Source: Thermoplasmata archaeon
GTDB taxonomy: Archaea > Thermoplasmatota > Thermoplasmata > Lutacidiplasmatales > UBA184
Reading direction: 5' to 3'
DNA: 40,793 bases
NCBI GenBank assembly: GCA_021816865.1
Contig: JAKAWX010000001.1
Span: 1-40,793, forward strand
Shown: in pieces, positions 8,684 to 16,610 of the stretch
Position numbering within the stretch: position 1 is the stretch's first letter
Layout of the letters: each line of letters begins with the position of its first letter
The notes under the pieces: model-generated
Database searches by the model: none
Seen by the model: only the letters and a program-made list of their open reading frames with translations
Told to the model about the DNA's origin: nothing
Program-made: the position numbers and the translations under genes

Positions 8684-9147
8684 GGGCGGTCCGTCTATCG
8701 GAGGAGCTTCTCCGCGCCATGCAGGACCACGCGCGAGCGACCTACCCCGACGAGTGCTGCGGTTTCCTCGTGGCCCGCGAGTCGACCGAGGTCGCCGCGG
8801 GACCCCGCGAGGTCGTGGGGGTCGAGCCCGCGCCGAACGAATTCGAGGGCGAGCGACGGCGCCGCTTCCTCCTTCGGCCCGACGAGCTCCGCAGCGCGGA
8901 GGCGCGCGCGGCCGAGCGCCACGAGGTCGTGGTCGGGTTCTACCACTCCCACCCGGACCACCCCGCGCGACCGTCCTCGTTCGACCAGGAGCACGCTTGG
9001 CCCTGGTACACCTATCTCGTGCTCGGAGTGACCGCCCACGGGGCCGGCGCGCTGGGCGCGTTCGAACTTGACCCGCGCTCGAGGGAATTCCGAGAGGTTC
9101 CCCTCGCCCGAGGGGAGGGGGCGCGCCGCGGCGACGCCGTGTCGTAG
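8680..9147 (+). CDS. JAMM/MPN+ metallopeptidase, Mec-like
   Basis: A 155-residue JAB1/MPN+ zinc peptidase. The full metal and catalytic motif is present: Glu in YPDECCGFLV (E25) and HSHPDHPARPSSFD (H89, H91, S99, D102), the EXnHxHX7SXXD pattern. In Mycobacterium the relative Mec cuts the CysO-cysteine product to free cysteine. Here the gene starts with ATG overlapping the stop of the cysteine synthase gene by four bases and precedes a CysO-like fusion, so a role in the same pathway is likely. Because the CysO-like domain is not free at its C-terminus, this peptidase may also be needed to release it (inference). Catalytic residues are intact, so it should be active. Confidence 0.85.
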   Translation: MRAVRLSEELLRAMQDHARATYPDECCGFLVARESTEVAAGPREVVGVEPAPNEFEGERRRRFLLRPDELRSAEARAAERHEVVVGFYHSHPDHPARPSSFDQEHAWPWYTYLVLGVTAHGAGALGAFELDPRSREFREVPLARGEGARRGDAVS

Positions 9148-9192
9148 GGGTAAGCGAGAACGTATGTGCATCGATTCCGAAACGGAGGAGGG

Positions 9193-10671
9193 ATGACCGC
9201 GGTCACAGTGAAGGTGCCGATGGCGCTGCGCCCGCTCGTCGGCGGGCGCGCCGAGACGGCCGTGGTGGGAGCGACGGTCGGCGAGCTCGTCCGCCGCCTC
9301 GCCGACGACCATCCCGAGCTCAAGCGCCACCTCTTCTCTCCCGAAGGAAAGCTGAGGAGCTTCGTCACGGTCTACCTGAACGACCAGGACATCCGCTATC
9401 TCGCGAAAGAGGCGACGCCGGTGGCCGACGGTGACGTCGTCTCGATCGTACCCGCGATCGCCGGCGGCCTGCCGGAGGGGCCGGGCCCGTCCGCCGGGCC
9501 GGACCCTCCCCGGGCCGCGGGGGCGATGCTCCCGAGCTTCTCGCCGTCCGACCTGCGGCGGTACAGCCGTCACCTCCTTCTCCCCGAGGTCGGCGTCGCG
9601 GGCCAGCGCAGGCTGCGGGACGCGAAGGTCCTCCTGGTCGGCGCGGGAGGTCTCGGCGCCCCGGCGGCGCTCTACCTCGCGGCCGCGGGAGTGGGGGAGA
9701 TCGGACTGGTCGATTTCGACGCGGTCGACCTCTCGAACCTCCAGCGCCAGGTCCTCTACACGACGGACGACGTCGGCCGTCCGAAGCTCGAAGCGGCCCG
9801 GCAGCGTCTCGAGGCGCTCAACCCGGGCGTGCGGGTCGTGGCGCACGGGGAACGCCTCACGAGCGAGAACGCGCTCGACGTGGTGCGCCCGTACGACGTG
9901 GTCGTCGACGGGACGGACAACTTCCCCACGCGCTACCTCGTCAACGACGCGTGCGTGCTGCTCGGAAAGCCGAACGTCTACGGCTCGATCTACCGGTTCG
10001 AGGGCCAGGTGAGCGTCTTCGACGCGTCGCGCGGGCCGTGCTACCGGTGCCTCTACCCGGAGCCGCCGCCTCCCGACCTCGTGCCGTCGTGCGCCGAAGC
10101 AGGGGTGCTCGGGGTCCTGCCCGGGCTGGTCGGTGTCCTCCAAGCGACCGAGACGCTCAAGATCCTGCTCGGTACCGGCACCCCGCTCGTGGGCCGTCTC
10201 CTCCTCTACGACGCCCTCGACCTCCGCTTCCGCGAGCTCACGCTCCGCAAGAACCCGCACTGCGTGCTCTGCTCGAGCGAGGCGACGCAGACCGGGCTCA
10301 TCGATTACCCGGCGTTCTGCGGCGTCCCCGCGCCCGGGGGCGAGTCGAGCGGCGTTCCGTCGATCGAGGCCGAGGAGCTCGCGCGGGCGCTCGCTTCGCC
10401 CGACCCGCCGCTTCTCGTCGACGTGCGCGAGCGCGGGGAGTGGGACATCTCGCACCTCCCCGGGGCGCTCCTCATCCCGCGGGCCGAGCTCCCCGAACGC
10501 GTCGACGAGATCACCCGCGCCCGGGAAATCGTCCTGTACTGCCGGGTCGGCGACCGGTCCGCCCGGTCCGCCCGATGGCTCCTCGACCTCGGCTTCACGC
10601 ACGTGCGCAATCTGGCCGGTGGCCTGCACGCGTGGGCTTCCCGCGTCGACCCGAACTTCCCGGTGTATTGA
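9193..10671 (+). CDS. CysO-like carrier / E1 adenylyltransferase / rhodanese fusion
   Basis: A 492-residue three-domain protein. Residues 1-92 are a ubiquitin-like sulfur carrier of the CysO/MoaD type, with VYLNDQDIRYL near 60 and the end VSIVPAIAGG, very close to mycobacterial CysO and ending in the Gly-Gly (91-92) that is activated as thiocarboxylate. A proline/glycine linker (93-115) joins it to an E1-like MoeB/MoeZ adenylyltransferase: GAGGLGA near 150, DFDAVDLSNLQRQ near 174, zinc pairs CYRC (283, 286) and CVLC (357, 360), and catalytic C300 in VPSCAEAGVLG. Residues 388-492 are a rhodanese with active cysteine C450 in YCRVGDRSA. The ATG at 9193 has GGAGGAGGG just upstream. An internal ATG at 9526 (residue 112) could start the MoeZ part alone, but it has no clear ribosome-binding site. 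The fused Gly-Gly would need cleavage to work as a carrier. Confidence 0.9.
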   Translation: MTAVTVKVPMALRPLVGGRAETAVVGATVGELVRRLADDHPELKRHLFSPEGKLRSFVTVYLNDQDIRYLAKEATPVADGDVVSIVPAIAGGLPEGPGPSAGPDPPRAAGAMLPSFSPSDLRRYSRHLLLPEVGVAGQRRLRDAKVLLVGAGGLGAPAALYLAAAGVGEIGLVDFDAVDLSNLQRQVLYTTDDVGRPKLEAARQRLEALNPGVRVVAHGERLTSENALDVVRPYDVVVDGTDNFPTRYLVNDACVLLGKPNVYGSIYRFEGQVSVFDASRGPCYRCLYPEPPPPDLVPSCAEAGVLGVLPGLVGVLQATETLKILLGTGTPLVGRLLLYDALDLRFRELTLRKNPHCVLCSSEATQTGLIDYPAFCGVPAPGGESSGVPSIEAEELARALASPDPPLLVDVRERGEWDISHLPGALLIPRAELPERVDEITRAREIVLYCRVGDRSARSARWLLDLGFTHVRNLAGGLHAWASRVDPNFPVY

Positions 10672-10978
10672 ACCGCGCCGGGCATTCGCCCGCAATGCTC
10701 GGCGTTCGTCGGCCGGGCGTCGCGCCCTCTCGGGATGGGCCGCGCACTTCGTTGGACCGACACCGGCGGCTCGATCGTCTCCCACCAAGTGGGACCCGGC
10801 GCCTTAGGACCTTCGACCCCCCCGTGCGTCGAGAGGACGGGGCGGGCGGAACCTGCACATTTCGGTCGGCCGGAAGGGACGCCAAGCTTGCGGTCGGTGG
10901 CCCTCCGGGTCCGACCGGCGCCGACGTTGAGGACGCCGGGACCGACGGGGGTCGCTCTTTGGGGGCGGTGGTCCCCGC
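10672..10978. other. convergent intergenic stretch, no gene seen
   Basis: About 300 GC-rich bases between the ends of the sulfur-transfer operon and the PH-domain gene. The frames are shadows. A GGCCGGAAGGGACGCC element at about 10868-10883 recalls an SRP helix-8 tip but lacks the conserved internal loop, so no RNA is called. Confidence 0.45.
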
Positions 10979-11419
10979 CTAGAGCACCGGCGGGGTCGGG
11001 GCCGCGTGGGGGTCGCCGACGTCGACCGCGAGCCGGCCCGAGTACGACCGCACCCGACGCGAGAGCTCGCGGGCGAACGCGTCGGGGTCCCGCGGCGAGA
11101 TGTAGAGCGGGACGTCCCCGGCGCTCACGAGGAGGCCGCGCGAGGCGTCCGTGTAGATCGAGTCGAACCGGCCGACCACCGGGCTCCACATCCGGCCCCG
11201 CCACCCCCACGACCCGAGGAGCCCGCCGGTCGGGGCGAGGTCCCGCAGGGAGGCGTACTCGATCTTGCGGACCTCATCGAGGCGGACCCGCCGACCGCCG
11301 AGGAGCCGCCAGGCGCTCAGCGAGGTGTCGTCGACCCGGTAGCTCGTGGAGAGGTACCGCCCGAGCGAGGCGACAAGGAAGATCCCGATGGCCCACGGGG
11401 CCCACCAGATCGTGATCAC
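10979..11419 (-). CDS. PH-domain (bPH2/YdbS-like) membrane protein, start unclear
   Basis: The recognisable part is a hydrophobic segment (WWAPWAIGIFLVASLG) followed by YRVDDTSLSAW and a PH-like beta domain with TDASRGLLVSAGDVPLYISP, ending after a helix (DAFARELSRRVRSY). This is the layout of bacterial/archaeal membrane-anchored PH-domain proteins of unknown function. The listed start is a GTG at 11419 (146 aa). However, the same frame stays open upstream through the 11420-11570 interval and encodes another clear membrane segment (AAVVGAYLFLLVLVVAFL), with no ATG, GTG or TTG in frame. The gene therefore probably begins further upstream, by a non-standard start or after a sequence error. It follows the ABCE1 gene in the same direction. 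Confidence 0.65.
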   Translation of the reverse strand: MITIWWAPWAIGIFLVASLGRYLSTSYRVDDTSLSAWRLLGGRRVRLDEVRKIEYASLRDLAPTGGLLGSWGWRGRMWSPVVGRFDSIYTDASRGLLVSAGDVPLYISPRDPDAFARELSRRVRSYSGRLAVDVGDPHAAPTPPVL

Positions 11420-11567
11420 CGAGCTGTGCGGCAGGAAGGCGACGACGAGGACGAGGAGGAAGAGGTACGCCCCGACGACGGCGGCCGAGTAGCGGCCCCG
11501 GACCCGATAGCGCCCTTGGGCATCGAGGACCGGTCGGTCGGCCGGGGGCGGCGGGGCGGCCGCGGCG

Positions 11568-13346
11568 TCAGGCGGCGGCTTCGTAGTAGTACTCCCCCTT
11601 CGACCGTTGCTCGCGGTCGAGGACCGAGCCTTCGCGGTTGATCCGGGGCCGCAGCGTCTCCGCGTCCCGGCGGAAGGTGATGTCGACGGTCCGCAGGAGC
11701 CGGTTCATCCCCTCGCGCATCGGGAACGGTCCGTCGCCCCGCCCGCGGGCGCCGTCCTCGCCCTCGGGCCGGAACACCATGAGCTCGTCGCACGCGAGGT
11801 CGAGGAAATAGACGTCGTGGTCGACGACGAGCGCGCTCACCGCCTGGCGCTCGACCTGGCGGCGGATCAGCCGAGCCATCGACATCCGCTCGTCGGCGTC
11901 GAGGTAGGCGGACGGTTCGTCGAGCAGATAGAGCGTCGCCGGGCGCGCGAGGGCGAGCGCGACCGCGGCCCGCTGGAGCTCGCCGCCCGAAAGGTCCGGG
12001 AGGGCGACGTCGAGGATCGATTCGAGGTGGAGGCCGGGCACGAGGTCGCGCTCGAAGAGCTTCGCGTCGAACGTCGGGTCGCCCGCGAGCGCGCCGGCCC
12101 GATCCCGGAGGCTCGCCGGCTGGTTCGCCCGAAGGTACTGGGGCTTGTAGCTCACCGTGACGCCCGGAGGCGCGGTTCCCTTCGTGGGGGTCTCCACGCC
12201 GGCGAGCATCCTCACGAACGTCGTCTTGCCGGTCGCGTTCGGGCCCACGATACCGACCGTCTCGCCCTTCGCGAGCGTTCCGGCGCCGACCGCGAGGTGG
12301 AAGCGCGGGAACGACTTCTCGAGCTCGGTGAACGTGACGAGCGCGTGCTGGCGCATCGGCGGCTTCGGCGGGTGGGCGACGAACCGGACGGACTCGGTGC
12401 GGAACCGCACGTTCTCGTCCTTGAGGTAGCCCGTGAGGTAGGTGTTGATCGCGCTGCGCATCGGGATCGGGTGGCTGATGACGCCGAACGCCGCCGCCTC
12501 GCCGTAGAGCAGGTGCGCCTCGTCGGCGAGGTAGTCGAGGAGCGCGAGGTCGTGCTCGACCACGAGCACGCTCTTCGTTTCCCCGAGCCGGCGCAGCACG
12601 CGGGCGATCCTCAAGCGGTGGACGATGTCGAGGTAGCTTGACGGCTCGTCGATGAGGTAGAGGTCGGCGTCGGTCGCGAGCGTGCGCGCGATCGCGGCGA
12701 GCTGGAGCTCGCCGCCCGAGAGCTCTCGGAGCGAGCGGTCCGCCCGGTGGGAGAGCCCGACGTCCTCGAGGGCACGGGCCGACGATCCCCCGGCGCCTCC
12801 CACGTACTCCCCGACGCGCAGCGGCTCCTCGGCGAGGCGGTCGACGTACTGGGGCTTTACGACGCTTCGAAGCTCGCCCTTCGCGACGCGGTCGAAGTGC
12901 GCGCGAAGTGCGGTGCCACGGTAGTGCTCGAGGACCCGGGGCCACGTCCCGGGGGTGGCGAAGTCGCCGAGGTTCGGCACGTCCACGCCCGCCAGCAGCC
13001 TCAGGGCGGTCGACTTCCCGGTCCCGTTCGGGCCGAGCAGCCCCGTGATCCCCCGTGCCGGGGGGACCGGGAGCCGGTAGAGGCGGAAGCCGTTGTAGCC
13101 GTAGCGGTGGACGATCTCCGACTCGTCGGCCTCGGGAGTGTTGAGGATCTTGATCGCGTCGAACGGGCACTTGTGGACGCAGATCCCGCAACCGATGCAG
13201 AGCGATTCGGAGATGATCGGCCGGCCGAGCGGACCCTCGACGATGCACTCCTGGCCCATCCGCACCGGCGGGCAGTACGCCTGGCACTCCCACTGGCACT
13301 CCTTCGGATGGCACCGGTCCTCCAGGAGGATCGCGATCCGGGTCAC
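11568..13346 (-). CDS. rli1: ribosome recycling ATPase ABCE1/Rli1
   Basis: A 592-residue ABCE1, the essential archaeal/eukaryotic factor that splits ribosomes after termination. The N-terminal domain has the eight-cysteine pattern for two [4Fe-4S] clusters (ECQWECQAYCP, then CIGCGICVHKCP). Nucleotide-binding domain 1 has GPNGTGKST, LSGGELQLAAIA and LYLIDEPSSYLD; domain 2 has GPNATGKTT, LSGGELQRAAVA and LYLLDEPSAYLD. The start is GTG at 13346, overlapping the stop of the upstream ATPase gene as GTGA, which implies coupled translation. Length and domain order are normal. It depends on Fe-S assembly, but its operon partners (a MacB-like transporter and mptA) have no obvious mechanistic link. Identification is secure. 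Confidence 0.97.
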   Translation of the reverse strand: MTRIAILLEDRCHPKECQWECQAYCPPVRMGQECIVEGPLGRPIISESLCIGCGICVHKCPFDAIKILNTPEADESEIVHRYGYNGFRLYRLPVPPARGITGLLGPNGTGKSTALRLLAGVDVPNLGDFATPGTWPRVLEHYRGTALRAHFDRVAKGELRSVVKPQYVDRLAEEPLRVGEYVGGAGGSSARALEDVGLSHRADRSLRELSGGELQLAAIARTLATDADLYLIDEPSSYLDIVHRLRIARVLRRLGETKSVLVVEHDLALLDYLADEAHLLYGEAAAFGVISHPIPMRSAINTYLTGYLKDENVRFRTESVRFVAHPPKPPMRQHALVTFTELEKSFPRFHLAVGAGTLAKGETVGIVGPNATGKTTFVRMLAGVETPTKGTAPPGVTVSYKPQYLRANQPASLRDRAGALAGDPTFDAKLFERDLVPGLHLESILDVALPDLSGGELQRAAVALALARPATLYLLDEPSAYLDADERMSMARLIRRQVERQAVSALVVDHDVYFLDLACDELMVFRPEGEDGARGRGDGPFPMREGMNRLLRTVDITFRRDAETLRPRINREGSVLDREQRSKGEYYYEAAA

Positions 13347-14053
13347 GTTCCGGCCTCCCGTACGTCCCGCACGATGGAGCCGTCCCGCATCGTCAGGTGG
13401 CGGCGCGCCCGGGCGGCGACCTCGGGGTTGTGGGTGACCAGCACGAGGGTCGCCGAGCGGTCGCGACGGACGCGCTCGAGCAGGTCGAGGATCGCGCGCG
13501 TGTTGCCGCTGTCGAGCTCTCCGGTCGGCTCGTCCGCGAGGAGGATCCCCGGACGGTTCGCGAGCGCCCGCGCGACCGCGACCCGCTGTTCCTCCCCGCC
13601 CGACAATTGGTGGGGGAACGCGCGCTCCCGGCCCGCGAGACCGACCTCGCCGAGAAGCTCCGACGCCCGGCGGGTCCGCTCGGCCCGAGGAACGCCGAGG
13701 GGGCGCATCGGGAGCTCGACGTTCTCGAGAGCCGTCAACGTGGGGAGCAGGTAGAACCGCTGAAAGATGAACCCCACCCCCCGCAGTCGAAGGCGCGCGC
13801 GTTCCCGGTCGGAGAGGGAGCCGACCGGTCTCCCCCCCCAGCGCACCTCGCCCGAGGTGGGAGCGTCGAGGAGGCCGATCAGGTTGAGCAGCGTCGTCTT
13901 GCCGCAGCCGCTCGGCCCCTCGACCGACACGAACTCGCCCGAGGGGATCGCGAGGTCGACCGTCCGCAGGGCGACCACCTCTTCGGGCGCGCCGGCCACG
14001 TAGGCGCGAGAGACCCCGGTGAGCTCGACGAGCGGAGGCTGGTGGTCGTTCAC
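13343..14053 (-). CDS. MacB/LolD-type ABC transporter ATPase
   Basis: A 236-residue ATPase of the MacB/LolD/FtsE class, which powers mechanotransmission-type transporters with FtsX-family permeases rather than a substrate channel. Walker A is GPSGCGKTT, the Q-loop is FIFQRFYLLPTLTALENVE, the signature is LSGGEEQRVAVARAL, Walker B is ILLADEPTGELD, and the switch is VTHN. The chosen GTG at 14053 overlaps the permease stop as GTGA, and the typical start (PLVELTGVSRAYV) follows. The frame is open further upstream, but that part is antisense-like Arg/Gly-rich sequence within the permease gene. Its partners are the two permeases just upstream. Confidence 0.92.
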   Translation of the reverse strand: MNDHQPPLVELTGVSRAYVAGAPEEVVALRTVDLAIPSGEFVSVEGPSGCGKTTLLNLIGLLDAPTSGEVRWGGRPVGSLSDRERARLRLRGVGFIFQRFYLLPTLTALENVELPMRPLGVPRAERTRRASELLGEVGLAGRERAFPHQLSGGEEQRVAVARALANRPGILLADEPTGELDSGNTRAILDLLERVRRDRSATLVLVTHNPEVAARARRHLTMRDGSIVRDVREAGT

Positions 14054-15297
14054 CGGAGCGCCTCCCCGATGTCGACGCGCATCGCCCGCCGGCTCGCCAA
14101 CGCGCTCGCGAGGAGCGAGAGAGCGACCACGCCGCCGACGATCGCCGCAAGGACCGTGGGGTCGAAGACCGCGAGTCGGGCGGCCTCCTGGACCGCGGCG
14201 GTCGCCCAACGGGCGAGGCCTTCGACCACGACGTAGCCGGCGGTCACGCCCGCGATCCCCCCGAGGAGCGCGAGCACGGCGCCGTCCCGAACGATCCCGG
14301 CGACGATCGACCGTCCCGGGATCCCGAGCGCCCGGCGGATCCCAATCGACCGCCGGTCGGCCTCGACGCGGCGCAGCAGCACGAGCGCGAGGAATAACAG
14401 ACCGACCGTGAGGCCGACCGACGAGAGCGCGAGGTAGAAGCCGGTGAGGACCGCGCTCGCCGCGTGGAGCTGCTGGGCCTGCTGGTCGAGCGAGGTCACG
14501 CTGTAGTACGGCACGAGCGCCCCCACGGCCGAACGGACCTCTGCGAGCGCCGACGGGTTCGCCGCCGCCGAGCTCGTGAGGGCGATCTCGATCGTGTCGG
14601 CCGCGTCGACCACCGTCGCGGCCGGGGCCGGGCCGAAACCCGTGAGCACCTGCAGGTCCGAGAGCGGGAGAAGAACCGCGAAGGCACCGGTCGGGCCGAG
14701 GAGGCTCGGGGCCACCCCGAAGGTACCGGTGACGTTGAACCGGACGCCCAAGCTCGGGTCGGTCGACGGGCTCAGGAGCAGCGTGTCGCCCGGGAAAACG
14801 TGGTCCGCGAGGGCGTACGGCGTGGAGACGAGCACGTCGTTCGTCGCGGGGCCCGAGTAGGTGCCGTTGGCGTACCGCACCGAGTCGGTGGGGTCGCCGA
14901 GCGGCAGCGGGGACGGGAAGAGCCCGCTCTCGGTGGGCCCGAGCGTCGCCGTGAAGTCCCGGGGCACGACCCCCTCCGCGAGCACGGGGGAGAGCGACCC
15001 TTGCGCCGTGAAGGCATCGATGGCGACGCTCAGGACGGGCGAGACCGCGGTCACCGAGGACATCGCGAGGATGCGGTCCGAAAGGGCGTGCGCTCGCGCG
15101 ATCCCGTGGAGGCCCTGCGCGCTCACGACCAGCTGGTAGCCCGCGTTCTGGAGCTGGGCGAGCTCGTGCGCCGAGACCCCTCCGCCGACGCTGATCAGGA
15201 TGACGGGCAGCGCCACCGCCGCCCCGATGGCGGCGACCGTGAGCACCAACTGGAGGCGCGAGTGCCGGAGCGAGCGGCCCCAGGAGAGTCGCGTCAC
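14050..15297 (-). CDS. FtsX/MacB-type permease (second of pair)
   Basis: A 415-residue permease with one N-terminal membrane segment (LVLTVAAIGAAVALPVILI), a roughly 210-residue extracytoplasmic domain, and three C-terminal segments starting near residue 275 (AVLTGFYLALSSVGLTVGLL), the MacB/FtsX topology. The cytoplasmic loop RVEADRRSIGIRRALG is the coupling-helix region typical of this family. It starts with GTG overlapping the stop of the preceding permease by four bases and ends overlapping the ATPase start. The substrate is unknown; relatives export lipoproteins, peptides or antibiotics, or act on the cell envelope. Confidence 0.88.
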   Translation of the reverse strand: MTRLSWGRSLRHSRLQLVLTVAAIGAAVALPVILISVGGGVSAHELAQLQNAGYQLVVSAQGLHGIARAHALSDRILAMSSVTAVSPVLSVAIDAFTAQGSLSPVLAEGVVPRDFTATLGPTESGLFPSPLPLGDPTDSVRYANGTYSGPATNDVLVSTPYALADHVFPGDTLLLSPSTDPSLGVRFNVTGTFGVAPSLLGPTGAFAVLLPLSDLQVLTGFGPAPAATVVDAADTIEIALTSSAAANPSALAEVRSAVGALVPYYSVTSLDQQAQQLHAASAVLTGFYLALSSVGLTVGLLFLALVLLRRVEADRRSIGIRRALGIPGRSIVAGIVRDGAVLALLGGIAGVTAGYVVVEGLARWATAAVQEAARLAVFDPTVLAAIVGGVVALSLLASALASRRAMRVDIGEALR

Positions 15298-16589
15298 GGG
15301 GCCCGGAGCTCCTCCGCCACGGGCAGCTGCATCGCCCGGGCGGCGGGCGCGATCGCCGCGACGAGCGCGATCGCGAGCACGATCAGGAGACCCGAGGCGA
15401 ACACTCCGTCGTCGAACCCGACGAACGAGAACCCGCTGGGGAGCCCTCCGACGAGGCCGAGGAGGAAGGAGTTCAGGACGAGGGCCCCGAGGTATGCGAC
15501 CGGGAAGCCGATCGCGAGGCCGATCGCGCTCAAGGTCACCGACTCCTCGACGACGAGCGCGCCGACCGAGGCCCGGGTGTGGCCGACCGCCCGCAAGAGC
15601 GCGAGCTCACGGCTCCGGTCGTCGACCGACATCTGGAGAACGGTCGTCGCGAAGAGCGCGGCGACGACGATCCCGACAAGGCCGACCAGCGTCCCGAAGG
15701 TTCGGTAGAGGTTCACGACGTGCTGGATCGCCCCGAGCAGGTTCGAGAGCGTGAAGACGGTCAGGGCGGGGAACGCCGCCTGAATCCGAGCCTGGTCCGT
15801 CGCGGCGGTCGTCGGGTCGTGGAGGTGGACGAGGAGCAGCGACGCGTAGTCGGTCGACGCGCTCGCGCCGCCCACGATCCCCTGCAGCTCCGAGAGGTAC
15901 ACGAACGCGAGGAGCGCGGAGGGGACGAGCCAGAACGGCCCCGAGACGCCGACCACCCGGAACGCGGTCGCGTTGGCGTACCACGGCCCGAGCGCGGCGG
16001 CGGAGGTCGGGGCCGCCGGGCTCGCCCAGATCCGGTCGCCCACTCGGACTCCGAGAACGGAGGCGAGGGCCTGGTCGAGAACGATCTGACCGGTTCGCGG
16101 ACCCGCGTACGTTCCGTTGGCGTAGTGGGGGTCGCCGGGGAGGGTGAATCCTGTCCCGTTGTAGAGCTCGGGGACCTGGAGGCCGGCCGTGTCGGACGGG
16201 ATCCACCCCACCGTCCCCGAGCCGGTCGGGCCCCAGCCGGTCGGGACCGCGCTCGTGTTCGACGCGTTCCACAAGGACGCGTTGCCGAAGACGATCTGGC
16301 TCAGGAGCCAGGGACTCGCCGTCGCGACGTTCGGGTCGGCGGCGGGAACCGCGGAGGCGAGGCGGTGGGCCCCCGAGATCGGCGGGAACTGGCCCGAGGT
16401 GATCGTCGTGTTCGCGCTCGCTCCGATCAGGTCGACCCCGCTCGAGGTCGCGAGCGTCGTCGCGCTCGTCTGGATCCCGTTCGAGAGCGCGAGCAGGAGG
16501 ACGACCAGGCCGACCGACAGACCGATCCCGAAGCTGGTCATTAGCGACCGTCCCGGCCGCCGGCGGATGGCGTCCCAGGCGTAGCGCAC
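15294..16589 (-). CDS. FtsX/MacB-type permease (first of pair)
   Basis: A 431-residue permease with an N-terminal segment (SFGIGLSVGLVVLLLAL), a long extracytoplasmic domain rich in Asn-Gly-Thr/Ser sequons (NGT, NAS, NTS), consistent with archaeal N-glycosylation, and three C-terminal segments from about residue 305. The coupling loop SVDDRSRELALLRAVGHTRA is typical of MacB permeases. The start is GTG at 16589 with GGAGGAG just upstream, 21 bases after the mptA stop. With the second permease and the ATPase it should form a heterodimeric transporter in the cell membrane. The substrate is not deducible. Confidence 0.88.
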   Translation of the reverse strand: MRYAWDAIRRRPGRSLMTSFGIGLSVGLVVLLLALSNGIQTSATTLATSSGVDLIGASANTTITSGQFPPISGAHRLASAVPAADPNVATASPWLLSQIVFGNASLWNASNTSAVPTGWGPTGSGTVGWIPSDTAGLQVPELYNGTGFTLPGDPHYANGTYAGPRTGQIVLDQALASVLGVRVGDRIWASPAAPTSAAALGPWYANATAFRVVGVSGPFWLVPSALLAFVYLSELQGIVGGASASTDYASLLLVHLHDPTTAATDQARIQAAFPALTVFTLSNLLGAIQHVVNLYRTFGTLVGLVGIVVAALFATTVLQMSVDDRSRELALLRAVGHTRASVGALVVEESVTLSAIGLAIGFPVAYLGALVLNSFLLGLVGGLPSGFSFVGFDDGVFASGLLIVLAIALVAAIAPAARAMQLPVAEELRAP

Positions 16590-16610
16590 GATCTCCTCCG
16601 ACGCCGACTC

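Noticed and set aside
8695-10788. Long leftward open frame (697 codons)
   Set aside because: It is antisense to the JAMM gene and the CysO-E1-rhodanese fusion. GC-rich third positions keep the opposite frame open.
10850-10900. SRP RNA helix-8-like sequence (GGCCGGAAGGGACGCC)
   Set aside because: A GGAA loop on a short GC stem is present, but the conserved asymmetric loop and the roughly 300-base fold of archaeal SRP RNA are not visible.
14054-14209. Longer N-terminus for the MacB-type ATPase
   Set aside because: The sequence is Arg/Gly-rich and antisense-like, lying within the permease gene in another frame. The GTGA overlap at 14050-14053 gives a normal start.
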